Positions 33,504 to 41,040 of a stretch of DNA of 41,271 bases are shown in pieces. Source of the DNA: Flavobacterium psychrophilum (GTDB lineage: Bacteria; Bacteroidota; Bacteroidia; Flavobacteriales; Flavobacteriaceae); contig CALPPS020000011.1 in assembly GCA_943325515.2 (NCBI GenBank), positions 1-41,271 of the forward strand, in the 5' to 3' direction. Below the pieces are notes generated by a model that saw only the letters and a program-made list of their open reading frames with translations, was not told the origin of the DNA and searched no databases. Every line of letters starts with the position of its first letter. The first letter of the stretch is position 1. A program made the translations under genes and the position numbers.

Positions 33504-33528
33504 GTTTTAAGACAAACCGTTACATTTG
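33501..33528 (+). promoter_or_regulatory. Promoter of the radical SAM gene
   Basis: TTTG (33501-33504), a 16-nt spacer and TACATTTG (33521-33528) fit the Bacteroidota pattern, 19 nt before the ATG at 33548. The -33 box overlaps the T run of the previous terminator. Confidence 0.55.
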
Positions 33529-33547
33529 TTCGTTACCAAAAAAATAA

Positions 33548-35791
33548 ATGAAACACCTTCTTTTAATCACACCACCATTTACCCAACTCAATACGCCTTA
33601 TCCCGCAACGGCCTACTTGAAAGGATTTTTGAATACCAAAAATATTTCTTGCTTCCAAATGGATTTGGGCATAGAAGTGATTTTAGAACTATTCTCCAAA
33701 GAAGGATTGAATTCTATTTTCAATGCTTCCAGCTTCCAACTTCCAACCTCCAACCTACAACGAATTTATTCTCTAAAACAAGATTACATCAACACCATAG
33801 ATGAAGTTATACAATTCCTCCAGGGGAAAAACCAAACCCTAGCCCGACAAATTTGCTCAGGAAATTTCCTTCCCGAAGCATCACGTTTCCAGCAACAAGA
33901 CGATATGGAATGGGCATTTGGTTCCATGGGCATGCAAGACAAGGCAAAGCATTTAGCTACATTATACCTCGAAGATTTATCTGATTACATTGTAGAATGT
34001 GTGGATGAAAATTTTGGCTTCAGTCGCTACGCCGAACGATTGGGCAGAAGTGCTAATTCTTTTGATGAATTGTATTCCCATCTGCAAAATGAGTTGACTT
34101 ATATTGATACAATTAGTTTAAAAATCCTAGCCGAAAGAATACAACAAACACAACCTAAATTGGTCTGTATTTCGGTTCCTTTCCCGGGTAATTTATATAG
34201 TGCTTTTCGTTGCGCACAATACATAAAAACGCATTTCCCAAAAATAAAAGTCGCTATGGGAGGTGGTTTTCCCAACACCGAACTTCGCGATTTAAAGGAC
34301 AAAAGAGTATTTGAATTCTTTGATTTTATAACATTAGATGATGGAGAATTACCTATTCAATTGATAATTGATAATGAAGAATTGATAATTGATAATGAAG
34401 AATTGATAATTGATAATGAACAATTGATAATTGATAATGAAGAATTGATAATTAATAAAAAGTATAAACGAACATTTCTTCTTGAAAACAACGAAGTAGT
34501 TTATAAAAATAATTCAACCAAAAAAGATTATAAACAAGAAGAAGTTGGTACGCCAGATTATTCCGATTTAGTATTAGATAAATACATATCTGTGATTGAG
34601 ATAGCCAACCCAATGCACAGTCTCTGGAGTGATGGTAGATGGAATAAACTAACCATGGCACACGGTTGCTATTGGGGAAAATGCACCTTTTGTGATATTT
34701 CTTTGGATTATATCAAACTTTATGAACCTATTGCGGCCAAAACCTTGGTGGATAGGATGGAGGAAATGATAGCACAAACGGGCGAAAATGGTTTCCATTT
34801 TGTAGATGAAGCAGCTCCCCCAGCATTGATGCGTGAAGTAGCTATAGAAATCCTCAGAAGAAAATTAACCGTTTCATGGTGGACCAATATCCGTTTCGAG
34901 AAAAGTTTTACTTCTGATTTATGTATGTTACTAAAAGCTTCTGGATGCATCGCTGTTTCTGGCGGATTAGAAGTAGCCTCCGATAGATTATTGGAACTCA
35001 TAAAAAAAGGAGTAACTGTTGAACAAGTGGCACAAGTAACTCGAAATTTCACCGAAAGCGGCATCATGGTTCATGCCTATTTAATGTATGGCTACCCCAC
35101 ACAAACCGTTCAAGAAACGATTGATAGTTTGGAAATGGTGCGTCAACTATTTGAATTAGGTAGTATACAATCAGGATTTTGGCATCAGTTTGCCATGACG
35201 GCTCATAGTCCCGTGGGATTATTCCCAGAAGAATTTGGAGTAATTCCTCAACAGAACGAAATTACTTTTGCTAATAATGATATTCAGTTCAAAGACAAAA
35301 CAGGAATCAATCACGATAAATTCAGTTTTGGACTCAAGAAATCGTTGTTTAATTATATGCACGGAATCTGTTTTGATTATGAACTGCAAGACTGGTTTGA
35401 TTTCAAAATTCCCAATACTACAATTCCATCCGATTATATTGTTTCATGTTTGGAGAAGGAAGATAGTTTTAATACAAAACCTTCTGCAAAAATTATTTGG
35501 ATAGGAAGAAAGCCCTTAACAGAAACTTTTACCAAATCTAAAAAAGGAAATTTTTGGGAAATGATGAAAATCACTTTCCACAATAAAAAAGAAACTTTCG
35601 AAATTTCTTTAGAAAAAGACATAGCCGAATGGCTTGTTACAATGCTAGAAACACTTTCTGTTTCCCTAAACAAAAACCAAACCTTTGCTCAAATTAAAAC
35701 CGATTTTGAAACTCATTTTGAAGACTTTGAACTCTTTTGGTATTCAAAATCTATTAATAATTTAAAAGATTTTGGACTTCTTACATTGTAG
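33548..35791 (+). CDS. B12-binding radical SAM protein with in-frame repeat insertions
   Basis: The 747-residue protein has an N-terminal cobalamin-binding-like domain (start LLITPPFTQLNTPYPATAYL; later KVAMGGGFPNTELRD) and then a radical SAM domain. The cluster cysteines are C374, C379 and C382 in GCYWGKCTFC, a CX4CX2C spacing that I have seen in this subgroup and that differs from the standard CX3CX2C. Enzymes of this type do radical methylation or rearrangement; the substrate is unknown. Residues 272-306 are five near-copies of LIIDNEE, coded by a 21-bp repeat (34361-34450), and residues near 60-71 derive from another repeat. It stands alone. Confidence 0.83.
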   Translation: MKHLLLITPPFTQLNTPYPATAYLKGFLNTKNISCFQMDLGIEVILELFSKEGLNSIFNASSFQLPTSNLQRIYSLKQDYINTIDEVIQFLQGKNQTLARQICSGNFLPEASRFQQQDDMEWAFGSMGMQDKAKHLATLYLEDLSDYIVECVDENFGFSRYAERLGRSANSFDELYSHLQNELTYIDTISLKILAERIQQTQPKLVCISVPFPGNLYSAFRCAQYIKTHFPKIKVAMGGGFPNTELRDLKDKRVFEFFDFITLDDGELPIQLIIDNEELIIDNEELIIDNEQLIIDNEELIINKKYKRTFLLENNEVVYKNNSTKKDYKQEEVGTPDYSDLVLDKYISVIEIANPMHSLWSDGRWNKLTMAHGCYWGKCTFCDISLDYIKLYEPIAAKTLVDRMEEMIAQTGENGFHFVDEAAPPALMREVAIEILRRKLTVSWWTNIRFEKSFTSDLCMLLKASGCIAVSGGLEVASDRLLELIKKGVTVEQVAQVTRNFTESGIMVHAYLMYGYPTQTVQETIDSLEMVRQLFELGSIQSGFWHQFAMTAHSPVGLFPEEFGVIPQQNEITFANNDIQFKDKTGINHDKFSFGLKKSLFNYMHGICFDYELQDWFDFKIPNTTIPSDYIVSCLEKEDSFNTKPSAKIIWIGRKPLTETFTKSKKGNFWEMMKITFHNKKETFEISLEKDIAEWLVTMLETLSVSLNKNQTFAQIKTDFETHFEDFELFWYSKSINNLKDFGLLTL
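34361..34450 (+). repeat. 21-bp tandem repeats inside the radical SAM gene
   Basis: Four complete units of TTGATAATTGATAATGAAGAA (34361, 34382, 34403, 34424; the third has CAA) and a partial fifth from 34445. As 21 is a multiple of three, the frame is kept and each unit encodes LIIDNEE. The word is of a kind normally met in intergenic DNA of Bacteroidota. Confidence 0.9.
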
Positions 35792-35889
35792 TATTTAGAT
35801 GATGTAATAGTCACTTAATCAAATCTTAAGAAAACTTAGTGTAGGGTTGTTATATATTTGTTTGTTTCAATATCAAATTTAAATAGTAA

Positions 35890-35923
35890 TTGATACAAAT
35901 TTCATTTACAATATTTATATTTG
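35890..35923 (+). promoter_or_regulatory. Promoter of the OB-fold/DUF5777/cytochrome/YceI operon
   Basis: TTG (35890-35892), a 23-nt spacer and TATATTTG (35916-35923) fit the -33/-7 pattern. The TTG at 35890 would also open the reading frame of the next gene, but as a promoter element it cannot be its start; the ATG at 35944 follows 20 nt after the -7 box. Confidence 0.6.
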
Positions 35924-35943
35924 AATTTCAAAACAAAAAAAGG

Positions 35944-36333
35944 ATGAACAAAAAACTTAAAATACTACTACTATTTATAGTTGTTATTGCAGTTGGATTT
36001 ATTTCGATGCGATTGTATATTAATTATGGTGGTAAAAGAGACATTCAGTCAGAAGAAACTGCTTTCACGGTTTCGTCTAAAGCAATTGTAGATGAGTTTA
36101 TTTCAAATGCTGATGCTTCCAATAAAAAATATTTAGAAAAACCAGTAGCTATTTCTGGAACTGTAACTTCTGTAAATGGAAAAGAAGTAATAGTAGATGA
36201 TATAGTAAATTGTAATTTTTCAACCCTAGATTCGTCAATAAAAAAAGATCAAAAAGTAGTTGTGAAAGGGAGAGTAATAGGTTATGACGATCTTATGGGA
36301 AGCGTAAATATGGATCAATGTTCAATAAATTAA
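35944..36333 (+). CDS. OB-fold protein, tRNA_anti-like family, membrane-anchored
   Basis: A 129-residue protein from ATG 35944 (MNKKLKILLLFIVVIAVGFI). An uncleaved N-terminal membrane anchor is followed by an OB-fold domain of the tRNA_anti-like group: LEKPVAISGTVTSVNGKEV, then VNCNFS, KKDQKVVVKGRVIGYDDLM, and MDQCSIN with two cysteines. These proteins are thought to sit on the outer face of the inner membrane; ligand unknown. The frame is open upstream to the promoter TTG at 35890, which is not a start. The next gene's ATG is at 36348, 14 nt after the stop. It leads a five-gene co-directional run. Confidence 0.78.
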   Translation: MNKKLKILLLFIVVIAVGFISMRLYINYGGKRDIQSEETAFTVSSKAIVDEFISNADASNKKYLEKPVAISGTVTSVNGKEVIVDDIVNCNFSTLDSSIKKDQKVVVKGRVIGYDDLMGSVNMDQCSIN

Positions 36334-36347
36334 TAATTAAATTAAAA

Positions 36348-37217
36348 ATGAAATTACTAAAAATCACATTTTCAGCTTTTTTTCTTTTTTGTTTTGGTTT
36401 TGCCAACGCACAAGATGATCTGATGAACGAATTAGATGCAACCAAATCCGATCACAAAGAAATTTCTGCTGCTGCTTTCAAAGGTTTGCAAGTTGCAAAC
36501 ATGCAATCCACTAAACTTCCTGCTAAAGGGGAATTTTATTTCTTAGTTTCTCACCGTTTTGGTGATATTACAGATGGCTACAATAACTTTTATGGTTTAG
36601 ATGCTGCAACAACTAAATTTGGCGGTATTTATGGAGTAACTAATTGGCTTTCATTAGGTGCGTCAAGAGTTAAAAATAATAAAACATTTGAATTTGCCGC
36701 AAAATATAAATTTGCTAATCAGTTGGATGGTGGTTTTCCTGTGACTATTGTAGGATACAATACTATGGATATTAGAACGGATTTAAAAACGGATTTATAT
36801 CCAGATTTAAAAGCAAATGATAGATATTCTTATACATCACAATTAATTATTTCAAGAAAATTCAATAATTCAATATCTTTTCAAGTTAATTCAATTTTAG
36901 TTCATAAAAATTTATATGATGAATTAACAGAACAAAAAAATACTTTTTTAATTGGAAGCGGAGCCAGATGCAAAATTTCTAAAAGATTAAGTATTAATTT
37001 GGATTATGCCGCAAGATTAAATTTACCAGAAGATTATGATAATGTTTACCATAATCCAATAACTTTAGGAATGGATATAGAAACTGGAGGGCACGTTTTT
37101 CAATTAGTTTTGTCTAATAGTCAAACAATGAATGATGTAGCTTATTATACTTCTGCATCAGGTATCAAACAAGGAAAAGGAATCTTTTTCGGATTTAATA
37201 TGTATAGAGTTTTTTAA
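36348..37217 (+). CDS. DUF5777 outer-membrane beta-barrel protein
   Basis: The 289-residue product has a signal peptide (MKLLKITFSAFFLFCFGFANAQ) and the family's opening region (GLQVANMQSTKLPAKGEFYF, then VSHRFGDI). Alternating strands follow (FGGIYGVTNWLSLGASRV, LGMDIETGGHVFQLVLSN) and it ends in an aromatic barrel strand (GIFFGFNMYRVF). ATG 36348 is chosen because it gives a normal signal peptide; an upstream ATG at 36318 overlaps the previous gene and adds a non-signal-like sequence. DUF5777 barrels often lie next to c-type cytochromes and YceI genes. A role as an outer-membrane scaffold or conduit is inferred from position. Confidence 0.85.
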   Translation: MKLLKITFSAFFLFCFGFANAQDDLMNELDATKSDHKEISAAAFKGLQVANMQSTKLPAKGEFYFLVSHRFGDITDGYNNFYGLDAATTKFGGIYGVTNWLSLGASRVKNNKTFEFAAKYKFANQLDGGFPVTIVGYNTMDIRTDLKTDLYPDLKANDRYSYTSQLIISRKFNNSISFQVNSILVHKNLYDELTEQKNTFLIGSGARCKISKRLSINLDYAARLNLPEDYDNVYHNPITLGMDIETGGHVFQLVLSNSQTMNDVAYYTSASGIKQGKGIFFGFNMYRVF

Positions 37218-37229
37218 AAAAATATAAAT

Positions 37230-37649
37230 ATGAAAAATATAAAATTAATTATAGCAATATCAGTATTAGTAGGAATTACTTTCTTTATTTCTTGTGATTC
37301 TAGAACATTTGATGAATTAAAACCACCAGTAGCACCAGGTGATGTTACCTACAACAATGACATTAAACCTATTTTAGATAGTAAATGTATTAGTTGTCAT
37401 AAAGATGCCCAAACTACAGGTACTTTCCCAGATTTAGACACCTATCAAAATGTAAAGGATTATGAACTTAATAATGGAGTGAATGGATATACTAATGGTG
37501 GTACATCTCAAACTCAACCTAGTTTATTGTGCAGTGTTCAAGCAAGCCATTGTACCGAAAGTCAAATGCCTAAAGGTGATTCTCCTTTATCAAACACAAG
37601 TATAACGACTATACAAAATTGGATTGATAATGGTTACAGAGAATATTAA
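37230..37649 (+). CDS. c-type cytochrome lipoprotein (single heme)
   Basis: The 139-residue protein starts with a lipoprotein signal (FISC, lipid Cys C22). It has one heme-binding CISCH (C53, C56, H57) and a probable axial Met at M113 in SQMPKGD, as in cytochrome c class I-like domains. YNNDIKPILDSKC is typical of outer-membrane cytochrome lipoproteins of Bacteroidota. It lies 12 nt after the DUF5777 gene, in the same direction, so a barrel/heme pair is plausible. Two more cysteines (C101 and C108) lie in the loop before the Met and may form a disulphide. Confidence 0.85.
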   Translation: MKNIKLIIAISVLVGITFFISCDSRTFDELKPPVAPGDVTYNNDIKPILDSKCISCHKDAQTTGTFPDLDTYQNVKDYELNNGVNGYTNGGTSQTQPSLLCSVQASHCTESQMPKGDSPLSNTSITTIQNWIDNGYREY

Positions 37650-37680
37650 TAATACAAACAACAATTAAATTATAAAAACA

Positions 37681-38214
37681 ATGAAAAAAATAATTTTAAC
37701 TATAGTATGTTTTGCTTTTGCAACTGTTTCATTTTCTCAAAAAATGATTACTCGTTCAGGGGAAATAAAATTTGACGCAACAGTTCCTGGAGCTATGGAT
37801 CCAGTGGTTGCAGTAAGTAATACTGTTTCTTCTATCTTTGATAAAGCTAGTGGAGATCTTGTAGTGCAAGGATTAGTGAAATCATTTAAGTTCAAATCAC
37901 CATTAATGGAGGAACACTACAATGAAAACTATATGGAGAGTGATAAACTTCCTAAAACAAGTTTCAAAGGAAAAGTAGTTGGTTATGATGGTAAATCTGG
38001 GTCTTACGATGTAGAAGGTGATTTAACCATACATGGAGTTACAAATAAAGTAAAAACAAAAATGGCTATTGCAGCTGGTGCTAAAACTTCTATCTCAGGT
38101 ACTTTTGTAATTAAATTAATTGATTATAAATTAGAAGTTCCTGCAATGGCAAAGAAAACATTGGCAGAAACCGCAAAAATATCCTTAAAATTAGAATTAG
38201 AGAGTAAACAATAA
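37681..38214 (+). CDS. YceI family protein (periplasmic lipocalin-like)
   Basis: A 177-residue protein with a signal peptide (MKKIILTIVCFAFATVSFSQ) and the YceI signature: SGEIKFDATVPG, FKFKSPLMEEHYNENYME and SDKLPKTSFKGKVVGY, then DLTIHGVTNKVKTKM. YceI proteins form lipocalin-like barrels that bind long isoprenoid chains such as polyprenyl quinones. In this operon it follows the cytochrome by 31 nt and precedes the DUF2271 gene by 29 nt. A role in handling an isoprenoid or quinone for the neighbouring electron carriers is inference. Confidence 0.9.
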   Translation: MKKIILTIVCFAFATVSFSQKMITRSGEIKFDATVPGAMDPVVAVSNTVSSIFDKASGDLVVQGLVKSFKFKSPLMEEHYNENYMESDKLPKTSFKGKVVGYDGKSGSYDVEGDLTIHGVTNKVKTKMAIAAGAKTSISGTFVIKLIDYKLEVPAMAKKTLAETAKISLKLELESKQ

Positions 38215-38243
38215 TATTAATATAAAAAAGTAAAACAAAAATT

Positions 38244-39032
38244 ATGAAAAAAATTTACAAATTATTAGCAGTAGCTGTTTTATTATCCTCAGCTACTATT
38301 AATGCACAAACTACTGCAGGAACTTTAACTTTTAAAATTGGAGAGGTAACTCATAGCGCTACTTATTCAGGATCGAAAAGATGTTTTGCAGTATGGATTG
38401 AACAAAACACAACAGGAACTACTTGGGTTTTTACAAAATCATTAATAGTTAAAGGTAAAAATACTCAATCAAACCATATACCTACTTGGAAAACAGCATC
38501 TGCTTCAAATACTACGGGTATTGCATCAACTTCTACATTATCATGGTCTAGTGGTACATTACAAACGGCTACTTGGGATGGAACAAATGTTAGCGGAACG
38601 GTAGTTACAGACGGAAATTATAGAGTTGCTGTAGAAGATACCTGGGATCATGGAGGAGCAGCTGTTGCTTATTTCACTTTTACAAAAGGGGCAACTGCAG
38701 TAAATCAAACTCCTACAAATGCAAATTTTTCAAATATGTCATTAGCTTGGGCACCTAGTACCATGGCTGCTGAAAACTTTATTAAAGCACCAGAAGCAGT
38801 GGTTTATCCAATTCCATCAAAAGGAATATTTTATATTGACTTAAAAAGTGATATTAAAAAGATTCAAGTATTTGATATTGTAGGTAAATTAATTTACAAT
38901 GAAGAAATTAAAGAAGCAACAAATGCTACCACTAAAAAAGTTGATCTTACTTCATTTAATGATGGGGTTTATTTGATCAATATTTCAGATGATAACAGAA
39001 CATCTACCTATAAAGTTTTATTAGAAAGATAA
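38244..39032 (+). CDS. DUF2271 domain protein with type IX sorting domain
   Basis: The 262-residue secreted protein has a signal peptide (MKKIYKLLAVAVLLSSATINAQ). A DUF2271 domain (about 25-170) follows, with RCFAVWIEQNTTG, HIPTWKTASA and DGNYRVAVEDTWDHGG. The C-terminal T9SS type A sorting domain (about 185-262) contains YPIPSKGIFYI, VFDIVGKLIY and DGVYLINI before the terminal strand. It would be exported through the Sec and type IX systems to the cell surface. DUF2271 genes recur next to apbE in my knowledge of the family. No canonical ApbE flavinylation motif (D..(S/T)GA(S/T)) is present. It ends the co-directional run with a bidirectional terminator. Confidence 0.88.
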   Translation: MKKIYKLLAVAVLLSSATINAQTTAGTLTFKIGEVTHSATYSGSKRCFAVWIEQNTTGTTWVFTKSLIVKGKNTQSNHIPTWKTASASNTTGIASTSTLSWSSGTLQTATWDGTNVSGTVVTDGNYRVAVEDTWDHGGAAVAYFTFTKGATAVNQTPTNANFSNMSLAWAPSTMAAENFIKAPEAVVYPIPSKGIFYIDLKSDIKKIQVFDIVGKLIYNEEIKEATNATTKKVDLTSFNDGVYLINISDDNRTSTYKVLLER

Positions 39033-39050
39033 TAATAGTTATTTAATTTT

Positions 39051-39081
39051 AAAAAAAGCATCCATTTTGGATGCTTTTTTT
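39051..39081. terminator. Bidirectional terminator between the DUF2271 gene and apbE
   Basis: AAAAAAAGCATCC, a 5-nt loop and GGATGCTTTTTTT form a perfect 13-bp stem with A and T tracts on either side. It lies between the convergent stops at 39032 and 39080. Confidence 0.9.
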
Positions 39082-40093
39082 ATTCTTTAAATTTTAGTAT
39101 ATTTTTTATACCATTAGTTTTATAATATTGGTAATTTCCTTTATCATCAGAGTAAATTATCATTGCTTCTAATTCTGGATGATTGTGTAAAAATACTTTT
39201 GCTTTTTCTAATCCCATGACTAAAATACCAGTGGCATTAGCATCAGTTGTTATACAATCTTTGCTAAATAATGAGACACTTAATAAATTATTTTTTGCAG
39301 GATAGCCTGTTTTAGGATCTAAATGATGGGCATATTTTATTCCGTTTTCAATAAAATAACGTCTGTTGTTACCAGATGTAGACATAGCTGAATTATTGAG
39401 TGTAGCGAGTGCAAATGTATTATTAATAGCTTCTTTGTTGTCTTTGGGTTCTTCTAGGTTTACTGTCCAAATTTTACCATTTAAGTCGGTTCCTTTGGCA
39501 TATACTTCGCCACCAATTTCTACTATATAGGATTTAATACCTTTTTTATTTAAAAAATGAGATACCACATCAACGGAATATCCCTGTGCAAATGCGTTAA
39601 AATCTAAGGCAACTCTAGCATCTTTTTTTACTATTTTATTCCCTTTCAATTTTATTAAATCAAAACCGACAAATTGCAAAATACTATCAATTTTTACTTT
39701 TTCAATTTCAGTTTTTTTACCAGGACCAAATCCCCATATATTAGTTAAAGGTAACACTGTGGGATCAAATGCTCCATTGGTATTTTTCCAAACTTCTTTC
39801 GCTTTCTTAAAACAGGTTTTAAAATATTTATCTATTTTAACATCTTTATCATTTTGATTTACTCTTGTTATGATAGAATAAGGATTATAAGTTGAAACAG
39901 AAAAGTCAAAATCTACCAATAACTTTTCGATTTCAGGTTGTAAGTTTCTGTGTTTAGTGTCTAAATAAGTAATATGATACGATGTGCCTTGAGTAGGTCC
40001 CTCAATTGAAGCAGATTCTAATTGTTGAGAGAAGGATGTTGATGTAGTTATTACAGTTGTTATAATTGATAATAAATAATTTAAATTTTTCAT
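39080..40093 (-). CDS. apbE: FAD:protein FMN transferase (ApbE)
   Basis: The 337-residue protein has a signal peptide (SIITTVITTSTSFSQ). ApbE landmarks are GTSYHITYL, FDPTVLPLTNIWGFG, the conserved DFNAFAQGYSVD (family norm D.NAI.KGY), IVEIGGEVYAKG, MSTSGNNRRYF, HHLDPKTGYPA and the metal-binding TTDANATGILVMG. It transfers FMN from FAD to Ser/Thr on secreted proteins. It is translated right after the TPR gene (2-nt gap) and faces the DUF2271 operon. It lies with no visible flavoprotein substrate in the window, so the target may be encoded elsewhere. Confidence 0.9.
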   Translation of the reverse strand: MKNLNYLLSIITTVITTSTSFSQQLESASIEGPTQGTSYHITYLDTKHRNLQPEIEKLLVDFDFSVSTYNPYSIITRVNQNDKDVKIDKYFKTCFKKAKEVWKNTNGAFDPTVLPLTNIWGFGPGKKTEIEKVKIDSILQFVGFDLIKLKGNKIVKKDARVALDFNAFAQGYSVDVVSHFLNKKGIKSYIVEIGGEVYAKGTDLNGKIWTVNLEEPKDNKEAINNTFALATLNNSAMSTSGNNRRYFIENGIKYAHHLDPKTGYPAKNNLLSVSLFSKDCITTDANATGILVMGLEKAKVFLHNHPELEAMIIYSDDKGNYQYYKTNGIKNILKFKE

Positions 40094-40095
40094 TT

Positions 40096-40893
40096 TCAGT
40101 TACAATTTAATTTAATATTCAATTTTCCACCATACTTTTTATAGAGCATTAAATCATTACATGCATTTTCATTTTCATTTAATTTAATCTCTAAAAGTAT
40201 TTTTTTTAAGTAATAGATGGGTTTTTGATTATTTAGTTCTATATCTTTATTGTAATCCATAATTGCTTTTTTATAGTCTTTAGTTTCAGTATAAAACTGA
40301 GCTCTTGCATAATATACATTTTCTTCTAAAGGTGATATTTCTATTGCTGAATTTAAATCTTCTATGGCTGCTTTATAGTCTTTTAACTTGCATTTTAGTA
40401 GTCCTCTATCAATATATACTTCAGAATAATTATTCATTGAGGCTGCTTTGTTATAATCTTTCATTGCGCCTTTGTAATCTTTGTAAACTTCTTTTATCTG
40501 TCCTCTAAAACGATATGCATCTGGGTTATACTCTAGCTTCATAGTTTTGTTGTAATCCAAAACGGCATTTTTATAATCTTTCATTTTTTGTAGAAGCATG
40601 CCTCTTAAAAAAAAACAATCGGGTTCTGTTGGATTATTTTTTCCAGCAATTGTAAAATCCTTAATAGCGCCTTTATAATCGAGAAGAACTTGTTTTATTA
40701 AAGCTCTATCTAAATAAGCAAAGGAATCTTTTGGATTAATTTTAATGATATTCGAGTAGCAATCAATGGCTTTTTTATATTCTCTAAGGCTTTCATATTC
40801 TTTTGCTTGTTGTCTGATGTCTTTAATTGTATTTTGACAAAAAACAACATTGGTAAAAATAAAAAAACACAATAAACTAATAGGAATTCTCAT
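40096..40893 (-). CDS. Tetratricopeptide repeat protein, secreted
   Basis: The 265-residue protein starts with a signal peptide (MRIPISLLCFFIFTNVVFCQ). About six TPR units follow, each about 34 residues with the form DYKKAIxDYNKAI (for example EYKKAIDCYSNIIKINPKD and DYKGAIKDFTIAGKNNP). The tail has ENACNDLMLYKKYGGK, with a Cys. It is the first gene of a two-gene run with apbE, so it may present targets to the transferase or scaffold the complex. A clean promoter (40919-40946) precedes it. The function of individual TPR proteins in such loci is not established. Confidence 0.85.
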   Translation of the reverse strand: MRIPISLLCFFIFTNVVFCQNTIKDIRQQAKEYESLREYKKAIDCYSNIIKINPKDSFAYLDRALIKQVLLDYKGAIKDFTIAGKNNPTEPDCFFLRGMLLQKMKDYKNAVLDYNKTMKLEYNPDAYRFRGQIKEVYKDYKGAMKDYNKAASMNNYSEVYIDRGLLKCKLKDYKAAIEDLNSAIEISPLEENVYYARAQFYTETKDYKKAIMDYNKDIELNNQKPIYYLKKILLEIKLNENENACNDLMLYKKYGGKLNIKLNCN

Positions 40894-40918
40894 TTTTTTT
40901 ATGATTATAATTAAAACA

Positions 40919-40946
40919 CAAATATATACTAAAACTTAATTTTCAA
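40919..40946 (-). promoter_or_regulatory. Promoter of the TPR-apbE operon
   Basis: On the minus strand TTG (40946-40944), a 17-nt spacer and TATATTTG (40926-40919) fit the -33/-7 consensus, 25 nt before the TPR gene ATG. Confidence 0.65.
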
Positions 40947-41040
40947 TTTTAAATTTCTCTTAATTATGCAACAAAATCAATTAAGAAAATTATTTATATT
41001 TTGCCTACCTAAAAGAATTTCTTTGTCTTTTTATAAACAG

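Noticed and set aside
33526..33804. 92-codon alternative frame at the start of the radical SAM gene
   Set aside because: It overlaps the conserved cobalamin-domain start in another phase, and the codons of the main frame encode the family sequence.
37681..38214. YceI segment DGKSGSY as an ApbE flavinylation site
   Set aside because: It lacks the Ala-Thr/Ser ending of the D..(S/T)GA(S/T) motif and lies at a normal beta-turn of the YceI barrel.
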